From: Lucifuga dentata
Lineage: Eukaryota; Chordata; Actinopteri; Ophidiiformes; Bythitidae
Reading direction: 5' to 3'
NCBI GenBank assembly: GCA_014773175.1
Contig: VXCM01000421.1
Span: forward strand, 124,001 to 188,000
DNA length: 64,000 nt
Position numbers and translations under genes: made by a program. Every line of letters begins with the position of its first letter. Position 1 is the stretch's first letter. Shown here in pieces: positions 27,125-38,800 of this stretch. The notes beneath the pieces are model-generated. The model saw only the letters and a list, made by a program, of their open reading frames with translations, was not told where the DNA came from and did no database searches.

Positions 27125-28200
27125 CGTGGACTCCACAACACCTCTGAATTTGTCCTGTGGTATCTGGCACCAAGATGTTAGCAGCAGATCCTTTAAGTCC
27201 TGTAAGTTGCGAGGTGGNCCTGTGGTATCTGGCACCAAGATGTTAGCAGCAGATCCTTTAAGTCCTGTAAGTTGCGAGGTGGGGACTCGAATGGATCGGA
27301 CTTATGTTTCCAGCACATCCCACAGATGCTCGGTTTGATTGAGATCTGGAGAATTTGGAGGCCAAGTCAACATCTTGAACTCTTTGTCATGTTCCTCAAA
27401 CCATTCCTGAACAATGTTTGCAGTGTGGCAGGGTGCATTATCCTGCTGAAAGAGGCCACTGCCATCAGGGAATACCCACTGCCATTGGTCTGCAGAAATG
27501 TTTAGGTAGGTGCTATGTGTTAAAGTAACATCCACATGAACACCAGGACCCAAGGATTCCCAGAATAACATTGCCCAGATCATCACACTGCCTCTGCTGG
27601 CTTGCCTTCTTCCCATAGTGCATCCTGGTGCCATCTCTTCCCCAGGTAAATGGCGCACATGCACCCGGCCATCCACATGATGTCAAAGAAAACGTGATTC
27701 ATCAGACCAGGCCACCTTCTTCCATTGCTCCATGGTCCAGTTCTGATGCCCACGTGCCCATTCTAGGCACTTTGGGAGATGGACAGGGGTCAGCATGGGT
27801 ACTCTGATCGATCTGCAGCTATGCAGCCCCACACGCAGCAAGCTGCCATGTACTGTGTGTTTTGACACCATCTATCATAGCCAGCATTCATTTTTTCAGC
27901 AATTTGTACTACAGTAGCTCTTTGGGATCGGAGCAGATGGGCTAGCCTTCGCTCCCTTCACGCATCAATGAGTTTTGGGCACCCATGACCCTGTCGCCAG
28001 TTCACCAGTTGTCCTTTCTTGGACCACCTTTGCTAAGCACTGACCACTGCATACCAGAAAAACCCCACAAGACCTGCCGTTATGGAGATGCTCTGACTCA
28101 GTCGCCTAGCCATAACAAGTTGGCCCGTCAAAGTTGCTCAGATCCTTATGTTGCCCATTTTTCCTGCTTCCAGCACACCTCAACTTCAAGGACTGATTGT
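27125..28200 (-). pseudogene. broken Tc1-like transposase
   Basis: Open pieces lie at 27302-27676 and 27683-27871 on the minus strand. The second ends at WSDESRFL with a stop, just before the first resumes the family sequence. The helix-turn-helix half right of 27871 has further stops and shifts. All three catalytic acidic residues are still legible (Asp in WSDESRF, Asp in QQDNAP, Glu in TEHLWD), but the protein cannot be made intact. Confidence 0.85.
27154..27282. other. assembly duplicate around N27218
   Basis: The 64 bases at 27154-27217 recur exactly at 27219-27282. It lies inside the Tc1-like element and adds a false duplication to its transposase 3' part. Confidence 0.92.
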
Positions 28201-29667
28201 TGACTTGCTGCCTAATATATCCCACCATTGACAGGTGCCACTGTAACCAGATGAGCCATGCTATTCACCTCACCTGTCAGTGGTTGTAATGTTGTGGCTG
28301 ATTGGTGTATGCATGTGTGAGGTCCAGTTGGCCCCACTGAAAATTATGGTTTATGCTCAGAAAGAACAAATCCAAAAGCCAAAGAACCATTACCTACTGC
28401 AAATTACACCCTGGTTACATTACAGAACAACCTATATCAGAAATATCTGAATGTCATGGAAAATGTGAAAATTTTAAAGAAAAAAAAGAAAATTGCTACT
28501 ATAGTTTTGTATTTTTTGATTTTTGTGGCTATAACTGTGTAGAAACACTGTGTTTCAAAGTAATTGATACAGACTTGAACCATCTATAAGGCCTGCTGCA
28601 TTCTTCTCTCTCTGAAGCAAACATCAAAGCCGTAAACATCATATAAAAGTGGCAAAGTTATAAAAGTGTGAAAATATTTCAGCATTTTGGTTTTAAAATA
28701 TATGTAGATGATGCAGATTTTAACAGTAGAAAGGGACCCTTCGTAATCACATTCTCAAGCAAAAATATGTAGGCCCTTTGTTAAATCGTTTTCAATGCAA
28801 GAATCTTGCTAAAGAATTTAACAACCTTCCCTTTTTCACAAAGACCACAGCATAGAGTCTGAACACAGTTAATGCTGACATTCCTCTGATTAAATTAGCT
28901 TAAAAAGTGTACCTCAGGGTTTTCTAAAGGGCGTGTCTTACCCACTGCTCTTATTAGGATCTGAGGTAGTGCTGTACCTGCGATAAGAATGTCAAGCCAC
29001 TTTTAGCTGTTTCAAATCCAGTTTGTAGAGAACTAGAAATCACTGTGTGCATCGATCCAAAAACAGGCTTTAAACTTGGGTGTACATTGCAATTTGATAA
29101 AGAAGTAAAAGTTTCTTGTTGACATATCAGGGAGAATTGAGTTGTAAACAAATATATCAGGATAAACAAAATAACATAATTGCTGTAAATGACATTGATA
29201 ATGTTCTCAGTGATATTTACCTTAAAGTAAATTTTTAAAAGAGTCTGTTTCCTTTAAACATGAAGTCCTTTTCTTCCCTACAAGTGGGTTTAAGATTGTA
29301 TAGAATAAAACAGAGCAGTAGAAAAGTAATCCCTAGTTATACTGGAGAAACTTAGTTTCATTTTCAACTGGAAAAATTTAAAGTCTTTGGCTTTTGTATC
29401 CAAAAAAAGTCCTGTCTTGAAAGAAGCATTCAAAAACAAGAGAGGCTTTAGTTGTCCATGGAGCCTCTTTTCATCTGTGGAACTATAGTCTCCAGCTCCT
29501 CCTGATGGTACAATAGCAGCACTGCGCCAAATCCAGCAGCAACAGAAGTTGCCAGCTCTCTCATGAGGGGAGGCGTCTGGTGTGGCTGTGGTCCATAAAG
29601 ACGCCCTCTCCAACGACTCAGCACAACATTACAACTGAGCCTCAGCACAGGAAGCTATGTTGGGGTT

Positions 29668-29701
29668 GGCTGTGGGGCATGGACGGCCATGCCCCACAGC
29701 C
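29668..29701 (-). other. perfect 15-bp hairpin in fnip1 3' UTR
   Basis: Positions 29668-29682 and 29687-29701 are exact reverse complements of 15 bases, separated by a 4-base loop (ACGG on the plus strand, CCGT in the transcript). The stem is rich in G and C (GGCTGTGGGGCATGG). It sits 80 nt after the stop codon in the fnip1 transcript. Confidence 0.75.
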
Positions 29702-29719
29702 AGAGTGGGGCAGCCAAAG

Positions 29720-29772
29720 TGGCACCATCTATGTCTGACTGGTTTCCACAGTCAGCTGGCTAGTAGGTGCCA
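29720..29772 (-). other. nested stem-loop directly after the fnip1 stop codon
   Basis: TGGCACC at 29720-29726 pairs with GGTGCCA at 29766-29772. Inside it, CTGACTG at 29735-29741 pairs exactly with CAGTCAG at 29749-29755 around a 7-base loop. The structure starts 8 nt after the TGA. Confidence 0.55.
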
Positions 29773-29780
29773 TCAGAGTC

Positions 29781-29859
29781 TCATAGTAGGATCTGGGCCA
29801 CATAGGGAGAATGAGTGCTAGCCACTGCAGCCAATAGGGGAAGGTCACTGGACTCAATT
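29781..29859 (-). CDS. fnip1: fnip1 exon 18, terminal coding part
   Basis: It encodes [20 protein letters not shown] and AQILL, then TGA at 29783-29781. The last residues are identical to the human FNIP1 and FNIP2 ends, so the stop is secure. The acceptor is TTTTTGCAG. Confidence 0.96.
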
Positions 29860-32800
29860 CTGCAAAAACACCAGAGCCAAGATTAAAATAAGATCTAAGT
29901 GCCCCGTTGGAAATAACATAAAAACAGCTTTCACTTTACCACCTTAAAAAACAAAAAAGAAAACTTAAAACATAGTCTTTTTTTTTGTAAAGGTCTGACT
30001 GGAGTAGATCACTGACTGAATTTTGTTGGTTTGAAGGACAAGGATTTGTTATGAATTAGTTTCACTTTGAAATGCTGTGCAGCACGTGAGATGAGGACAA
30101 AGGTAACTACTTACCCTAAGACCATTCCCAGTTCTTTGACATGGACTCTTGTCTGGCCTTTCAAATACTCCGCAAGCATCTTACTCTTAAAGTAGATCTC
30201 CTGCAGACGGTCCTCAAGGTGCATTATACACTACGAGAAGCAGGAGACAGGAACATGTATGGCTGGTAAAGCACAAGAATCAAAGTTTGCTTCACAAACG
30301 TAGTAGAAACACTGAGGGATGTAACATACAAAGTTGGGTGAGAGGTTGAGTTTGTAGAGCTGGTGAGTGGACTGCAGCAAGCTGGAAACCAGACTGGAGA
30401 CCAGGACTTCCTTCCCCAATTTGCTCACATCTGTGGCTCGTCTCTGGCTGCTGGCCACTTGTACTGTCCACTTGTCTGTGTCTGCTATAATGCAGACGGC
30501 CTCCGCTATGGGCTCATCCAGAACTGGATGCTGTAGAGAAACAAGAATGGTTATTCAAACCCATATAACATACAAGGAGGAAAAGAAAGGTCTCTTACAT
30601 GTTAATGAACTCATATTACAAACAAATTGTAAATAAGCAAATATTCTGTTTTGGGTATAATAGTTCATTTACAGCAAGCACATCTGGAACATCAGAACAA
30701 TGAATGCCAAAGGAGGTAAATTACAGCAAAAAAGCAAAGATAAGTTTGTCAATCTTAATTAAAGTTGCAGGGAACAGAATGGAATTTCTTGCATCTCGAA
30801 TCCTACTGCCAACATTTCTAATCAGCTGGAATGACATATTAGCAATCTGTCCAGCAAACAAGGTAGTTTTGAAGCTAAGGGTATTGTAATGACTGTGGAC
30901 CTAAACAATTAAATACAATATCTATAAATCTGCACTACTCAAACAAAAAAAATAAAAAAGGCAATGAATCATGATCAATATTTAGTTCATCCATCCATTA
31001 CCTGTACAGCATGGGCCAATTCAGCCAGCAGGCCCTGCCTTAACTTGTCGTCACTGGGCATCCCTTGCAGTACAAAGTCTGGCACGTAGGTGGGGCAGTA
31101 GCCTCCAAACAGAGATCGGCCAAAATTGGCAATGCTTGGCTTGGAATAGTTCTCTATCAACTTTGACCTGTAAAATAAGGAGGAGGAAGAATAAGTGGGC
31201 GATATTTTACTGTGATTACTGATCACAACTAAACCTTTGGCAATATACTGATTTACTCTTTATATCGGTTCAGCTGAGTTAACTATGTCTATAAATCAGA
31301 AGATAAATTCAGTGACAGTGAGCAGATTTATGCTCCTCTGTCAGGATGTTGTGACTGCAGCCCACATGCAACCACTCAAACATTTAACTAGACGTCAGGT
31401 TTGTGTTTCTCGTATGTTTCCTGGGCTAGTCGTGTTTGTTGTCTCTTTTTAACACTAGACAAATTTGGGTGCCTGTGTGCGTTGTACCCACCCAGGGAAT
31501 GGCACCAACACTTCCTCCTGCCAATCCTCTGTCTCCTCGCTCTCGCTGTCCCCCAGCGCGCTATCTGAGCTCTCATTACGTGGGATCTCCCAGTCGTTGA
31601 GTGGCACCGCCTTGTGCTTTTGGTCCTCTTTGCTGTTGCTGCTTCCATCCTGGGGGGTAGGGATTGACACAAGGCCCTTGTCCTGCTCAGCAGAACAGCC
31701 CCTGCAGCCACAGGTCTCAGTGGAGTCCGTAGACCCACACCTACACCTCCTCTGCACTTCCATCAAAGTGTCACCCTTCCTGTCTCCTGTTTTGCTGGAC
31801 CATACTTCTCTGCTACTGGAACTTAAACAGAGAGCCAAACCCTGACCGCGGCCCATGCTCTGAAAGCTGCCACTCATTAACCCACTTGGCTGGGGTGCTC
31901 CTGAGAGGTCCAGCAATTCTTTTGCCTCCTGTCTTTTGGCCAAATCGTCTATAGTTCTAGTCTCAATGGGGTTCTCCAGACTGAAATACTCATCAAAATC
32001 ACTATAGTCCATACAGTCTGAGCTCCACTGGCGCATTCGACTGGAAACCCGCTGAAGAGATGGAGCCTCCTTGGTCTGTTTGATTTGGTCCTCTGATGTA
32101 CTGTTAATGCTAGTCTTTGAATCTGCTCCTGTCTGTAGCTGATGCTGTTGCCATTGGTGATGCTGAAGCAGTTGCTTTTCCTTGAAGTGTTTCTTGTGCT
32201 TTTTGATCTCCTCCTCCATCTTCCTTCTGCGCGTCTCTGTGTCCGACTCGGGAGACATCGAGTCTCCTATGAGAAAGGTGACTTTTGTAGCCGGCTCTTC
32301 CTCTTCTGCCAGCACCATTGGCCCTGTCATGCTCTTTCCTGCTATCCCTGGCACTGGCACTGCAGCAGCCAGGTTCTTATCGGGGGGCTTTTTCTCTAGA
32401 GGGGTCCCCAAAGGCCAAGATGCCAGCACTTTAACAGGCTGGTTCCCCATTCCTGCTTCCATCCCGCCATCTGATCCAGAGTTCTTCCTTTCTGGGCTGA
32501 TAGTACTTAGAGAGGTGCTTGGTTGAAGGCATGTGGGTACCGATGGGACCAGAAACTCCAGGTCATCCTTGGTCTCTGCATCCAGCACACAGACTTGCTC
32601 CCTGAGGGAGGCTGAGCCAACACACAGCACAGTTTCTAGTCGGGTCTCAGTGTGCGAAGGGCTGCCAGACTCCCTGTGCAGCTCTCTGGTTTCAACTGCC
32701 TCCTCAGTCCTGATAACAGGAACTGGGCCCTGGCTTTTGCAGTCACAATATGTCTCACCGTGTCCCGCTTGAAGCACGCTGCTTCTGGATCCTTGACTCT

Positions 32801-35800
32801 CACTGCTATCCTCCTCATCTTCCTCATCTTCCTCATCTTCCTCCTTGGGTGTGTCACCAGTGCTGGGCTCTACATCAGTGTCTGTGTAAGTGCTGCTCTG
32901 GAGGCTGTTGTCCGAACGGTAGCTGCTGTCTTCGGCCTCAGCCTGCTGGCCGCTGACCCCTTGGGTCAGGTAGTCCCCGCTGGGTTTGTGGACAGTTACC
33001 AGGACATAGTCCGACTCCTCCACCTCTCCTTTCCTCAGGGAGGTNGGGTTTGTGGACAGTTACCAGGACATAGTCCGACTCCTCCACCTCTCCTTTCCTC
33101 AGGGAGGTGGTGATGAGGGAGCCGGGCATGACGATGGCCTCATCCTCAGCATTGTCCAGCATGTGTGTCTCTAGGAGCTCAGAGCATCGGATGAAGTAGG
33201 TGAGGACATAAAGGAGTCTTTGGACCAGCTCCTGTCTGCGCCCGACCACCACTGTCCTCGATAGCCGCACTGGTGACCCAATGGCCCCGTACAGGTCACC
33301 TACACACAGCAACATGAAATGATTAGAAAGTAGAATCACTGAACAGCTTTCGCACATTTTTATTTACTCGTTTAGTCATTCATTTTAAAGAAGTATTACA
33401 TATTAAGATGAAACAGTAAGTTTTAAAGAAATCCTGTTAATATTCATATTTTGCCAGTTTTTTTTTTTTGTTTGTTTTTTTTTTAAGGTATGGTAAAAGG
33501 AAATTATACATTACGTTTTCCTGGAGTGATATTTACATTCAAGCCGTTGCTGGGAATGTATGTATTTTTCCCTTCATTAAGATTGCATAATACACAGTAA
33601 CACTTTCTAAAAAAATGCAGTCTTCTGCATTTCTTTTTAACCATATTTGTGAGTGATCTATACTGTATGTCTCACATCTTGACAATAATTATCTAGACTG
33701 CAGTTCTAACCTTTAAGCACTAGGTGTCTCTCTTACTCTCTTAACTGAATTCCCAAATGTTTTCATGGCACTTCATGTGAGAATGCTGATTATTAAGTAA
33801 ACTGTTTAATCGGTCCAATATCTAGAATATGTCATTATGTTTAAAATGTAAACATAGAATATCAGCTTTTCACACATGCAGCCTATTTTCGCAGAAATCT
33901 ATCAGTGGATTACCACTAATGTAATTTACTCCACTGCAAGCCTTTTTTTTTTTTTTTTTTNAAATCAAGTAAGGCTACACTTGGACACTTGGAAACAGTA
34001 AAGAGCCAAGTCTCAGTATGGTAAATTTACTGTAACAACTATGCCACTTATATAAAAAAAAAAAAGCTAATTCATATCAAAGACTTACTGATGAAAGGCT
34101 CAAATTGTTCTCTATATTATGGATTAAAAATGGAATGTTAAGTTGGAGACCAAAAAAGAAAACACAGGTGTGTTTCTGTGTGTGTCTGACCATCTTACCA
34201 AGCTGTGCCCAGAGTGGGTTGTAGGGGTGCGACTTTGCCAGCATGTCAACGCTTTGGGAGGAGTGCTTCTCTAGGAAGATTTTGATTGGAGGCTGCCCAT
34301 TGGGCATGACGGTGGGCACCCAGGCCAGATGATTGGTCAAGATGGCTGTCAATAATGCAGGAAGGAACCTGGAATATGGCAAAAAGGGTGGTCATCAGAG
34401 AGTCGAATAAAATCCAATCAGGTTGTTCATCACAAACTGAAAAGCAATTGCTTAACACTGATATGGATCACGTTACCTGTCTGTTTTTCTTTAACTCTCT
34501 GCTGGGGATGTACCAACTATGAGACTATGACCCTGATTGCTGCATTGTGTTTAGTAGGTTTGGTTGGTTAAGCAAAGGTTTGCCATGCTGGACTCTGGGT
34601 TCTGGATGCTGGGTTCTAATCCTGCGTGACTTTATAGCTGAGCTGATTACACTTTATTACAAATTATGTGCGTCTTTCTCAGTTTCCCTCCAGACCTTGG
34701 CTGGTTAGGCCAGATCTTCTCTCACTAAACATAACCTCTGGTCAGGTGCTTTCTTACCACATTTGACACCACATTATTTGCAACACGCATAGACTCACAC
34801 ACACATTGTATTACCATGAGTCACTTCTCAGTCCAACCCACAAGTATCTACTTCCCTTCCTGTCTCATGATTCACAGTGTCATGGTGGTCAAGTTCAATC
34901 ACGTGGCAGAAGATTGTAACAGTGTCAGTCATGGGAACAGTGACTCGATGCCTGAGTAAAGAATCGGTTTGATATAGTCATCCCAGTGGTTGCCAGGGAC
35001 TCGAGGATCATGTAATAAAAGTGGTTGTTTTGTATAACTAGTAACTGTGGAAACAACTTGAGGTCTGGACTAAGAAGTGATGTACCACCGATGGTTTTCA
35101 AGGAGATGTAGCTTTAGTTTATAGACAAAATATTAGAGACTGTTTATAGATTTAGAGAAGAAGAAACAATTTGTATCTTCCTTAGCTTATAATTCCTCAT
35201 ATGCATATTCTTCAATGCAAATGTAAAAATATTTAATAAAACAGGTACATGCTGAGTTGGTATTGCATCAAATACTGATCAACATTAGGAACCCAGATGA
35301 AACACTGGCCATTATTAATGTTTAAGATCAACTTGAAGTTGCTTACTCAGCAGAGTAAACTGAACACTGCTCAAATAAAGAGTGCTAAAGAAGGCCTTGC
35401 TACCAATTCATATATACAATTAGCAGTGGTTTGGCATGGCTTTGTAACAGCAACAATAAGCAGCTAGAGACTGGCAGGGATCCTCTCATTCACAGCTCTG
35501 CCTGTGGCACACAAGTTAATACAAAGAGTGATAAATGTACAGAGCATGTGTGTGTGTGTGTTTGTGCATGTGTGTAAGAAAGAAAGAGAAACAGAGTGAA
35601 ACAAAGTGTGAATTTTCTGTGTCAGTACTGATAACCTTATCCAGGAACTATATGCCAACTAAAGATTATTATGAGATTCCCAAAAATGGTCCCAGACATG
35701 ACAGTCCATAACTAAAATGACGCCTTTCTGTGATTGCTCTTATCCACTTTCTAAATGTTTTTGGCTCATTGCAGGTGGGTTGACTGTGGTCATATCGTGT

Positions 35801-38800
35801 AGAAATTAGTTGAAATCCACTGTCACATGTCACAGGGGATACTCCCAAATTTCCCCAGAGAATCAACTCATTGACATTCCCTGTATGGAATACAATCTCT
35901 TAAAAACCTGTCACATAGATGACCATGAGTTGATTCTCTGGAGAAATTTGGGAGTATCCCCTGTGACATGTGACAGTGGATTTCAACTAGTTTATACACA
36001 TGATATGACCACAGTTCACTGGCTGATGAAGAGCAGGTGTAATTACAAACAGATACTCAACTGATTCTTGGAGGCCTGCTCCATCAACAAAGAAAGCTCC
36101 CTCATGAAATGACAGCAGAGCTGGTTTTTCTCTGATGCTCCAGACATCATTGTCAACCAGACAGGCTCAGCCACCCGGGGCATGGTGTAGAGGTCGCAGA
36201 TGGTCATCCTGGAGATGAGGGAGGGATGAAAGAGGGAGAGGGCATAGAGAGAGCAAATAGAAGGAAAGGAGGGGAAGGAGAGAAAACAGACAGAGAGAGT
36301 ACAGACATGTTATTGTCTCTTGGAGTAAACAAAAGAGATTTCAGTTCACAGAGCTTCGCTGTCTGCACTGAGGCCCTGGGAGACCCTGGCTGTGTGTCTG
36401 TGTGTAACGCTCCAGTGTGCTCGCGTGCACGCACATACACCCACATCCCGCTCTCTTCCTCTGTGCAGTGTCTGTGTGTTTGTGAGATTATGCATGTGTG
36501 GGTATGCCTCTATATCTGTGTGTATCTCAACTGGGCTATTTATGCATTGAGAAGGACTGGAGTTTCCATGGAAAGTGGTGGGGTGTGTTGGTGAGCATGT
36601 CTCGGCAGGGGGCCAAGCTTTGACACAGGGGCAGAGGGGAATCTCTGCAGCCTGAGGAATGTGGAGAACTGGACATATTCAATCAGAGCTGAAATATGTA
36701 CTGTATTCTCAGTGAGAAAAGCAAGTCTGCTGCTTCTGCAGCTGAACTCTGGGTTAGCTTCTGGATTTGCTAATTCAAAGCCTGAACTAATTAAAAAGAC
36801 ATTGAACAATTAACAAGGTGTGTTAGATTAATAAGAGGACAAGGTGCTTTGAGCCATTCAGTGCAGCTGACTCAAAGCAATGTTCTAAAAACAACTTATG
36901 TTTGTCAGCAACAGTCTAATCAGGTCATCTATCACTGACTTCACACAATGATAAAGAACAGCATCTTTAAGGCTGTGACGTTTTCCAAGCTCCATCTAAG
37001 GCAAAGTAAAAAGTGCAGAAGATGTCAAGTTGTAAACAAGAGTAATTCTAAACTCACAACCTGAATGAGCTAGAAAGACAGGACAGGACAGACGCAGACA
37101 GCCCGCATGCTGAGAGAAAACACAGGTGTCACGCAGTGAAGGTGAAGTTCACTATTCCAGAAATCATGCCTATTTTAAGAGGCTGTGTTTTTCCACTGAA
37201 GAAGGCAAAAACACTGTATGTGGTATTTGTTTTCCAGTTTAGATGAAGAAGTATTACCTGTGTGTGTGTGAAAAGAAGAACTAAAGAATTAGCAGTATAT
37301 TGCAATGCGGCTGTTGCAAGAAGTTCTTTTTTTTTTTTAACTACCGGTAAGCTTTAAAAAAAAAACAAAACAACAACAAAAAAAAAAAACAAACAAAATC
37401 AAAAGGTATAATCCAAATGTGTCCTCTCTTTGTTAACATCAAACACACAGGAGGAGTAGGGTATTAATGATTCCCTCAACTGAATGTCCTCAGAAACAGA
37501 AGAATGTGTTATAATGTAGAAAATAAAATTTGTCTTTTGAAAACTATATCCTACAGCTAATAAAACTGGTACTCTCTGCAACAAGTTAATGTTTGAACAA
37601 GAGCATGCCTATACAAGCACAGCAGTGAGTAAGAACAAGCAAACAACAGAGTCAAATGTAGCATCGCACTGAGAAATAACTACAGGTCTTGTGAAATAAT
37701 TACTTTTAAAAGTAAAATATGTACCTAATGGAGTTTAACATGAAGCCGGCACTGTCTGAATTGATTGCTCTATTGATAAGCTTGACTGAAAATTCATATC
37801 AGCAACTATTCAATCATCAATGATTCATTAAGAACCCTGTTACTGCATGGTCTGGATCCATATCAGAGTCCAGCAAGCTAAACCCCAAAAGACTTAATGT
37901 CACTTGTAATTCAACACAGCCAAAACACATCCCTGATTCTCCTCATGTCTCGCTCTCAGCAGTGCAACAGGGATGATCTGTCACTTGGACTGCAGCATCA
38001 AATGACCTAATAGTGCTGCGTTATAAACAGGTTGACTTATTCTTGGCCCTTTTAAGCCTCACTTGATCCTGCTGTGTCTGGTGTATATTCATCTGGAAGT
38101 CCTCAGTGGGCATGAGGTCTGAGGCTGATCCAGCTCTGCGTGAGGAGGAGAGCCAGGCTCAGTCTCAGCTGTTCAGGTGAACTTTAAAGAACGTGTCTGT
38201 GATGTGAAGTTAAACTGATGTGTCAGGCTGAGGAAGAAGAGTGAAATTACATCACTAGGGCACTAATTCACATATTTCTCACCCCATTTGAGCCTTTTGG
38301 TTTTACTTCCTGCTGTGCTGCTTTCCGAACTTGAATAAACACAACCTAAATAAACAAAAATATGATCCTTGCTGATGCATTATATTAGATACACCTTTAT
38401 ACTGTAAAGGGCACAGGTTATGGCTGCAGCATTGAATAAAATGCTAAGCGAATTGCTGCAATCCCTATTACAAATCATGAGCTTCAGTGTGATTTTGATT
38501 TTATTGCAAATTTTGCAGTATTTTATGCATTAACAGCTTCATGCAAAAAACAATGGAAATCGTCTTTGTTCTCTTTTGCTTCAGGGCAGAAAAATGCAGT
38601 AATTGATGGACTAAACAGTCTTACTTGTTCTGCTGTCCTGATGTTTAATTTAAACATGGCATGTACTCTTAGATTATACTGCTGTACATTTGGACATGCA
38701 GTATCTTCAGCAAGTCTCAACTGGATCTTATTAAGTTTGATGTGACTATTTTTTTTTTTTTACTACAGTCNTCAGCAAGTCTCAACTGGATCTTATTAAG

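Larger units (their letters stand above)
27027..28310 (-). mobile_element. decayed Tc1/mariner-type DNA transposon (DD36E spacing)
   Basis: Both ends carry an inverted repeat of the form ATCAGCCACAACATTA (left at about 27036, right reverse-complemented at about 28280-28300), next to TA-containing flanks. The minus strand codes for transposase remains: WSDESRF, QQDNAPCHTA and WPPNSPDLNQTEHLWD. There are 36 residues between the second Asp and the Glu, as in the DD36E group of Tc1/mariner rather than classic Tc1 (34). The copy is about 1.28 kb and includes a false 64-bp assembly duplicate around N27218. It lies in the inferred fnip1 3' UTR in the same orientation as the gene. Confidence 0.88.
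26325..29780 (-). other. fnip1: fnip1 3' UTR (inferred extent)
   Basis: The region runs from the stop codon to an AATAAA on the minus strand at 26346-26341. No gene interrupts it except the decayed transposon at about 27027-28310. Two hairpins lie in its first 115 nt. Another AATAAA-like site exists near 26487. Mammalian FNIP1 also has a multi-kilobase 3' UTR. The true end could lie nearer the stop codon. Confidence 0.5.

Noticed and set aside
31465..32857. Several 70-150 codon open frames opposite or out of frame with fnip1 exon 14
   Set aside because: They are shadows of a long conserved coding exon. The FNIP1 frame matches the family throughout; the others match nothing I know.
34540..34640. 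tRNA-like stretch with GGGTTCTAATCCTG
   Set aside because: It resembles box B only. No cloverleaf or box A at the right spacing could be drawn; at most it is a degraded SINE.
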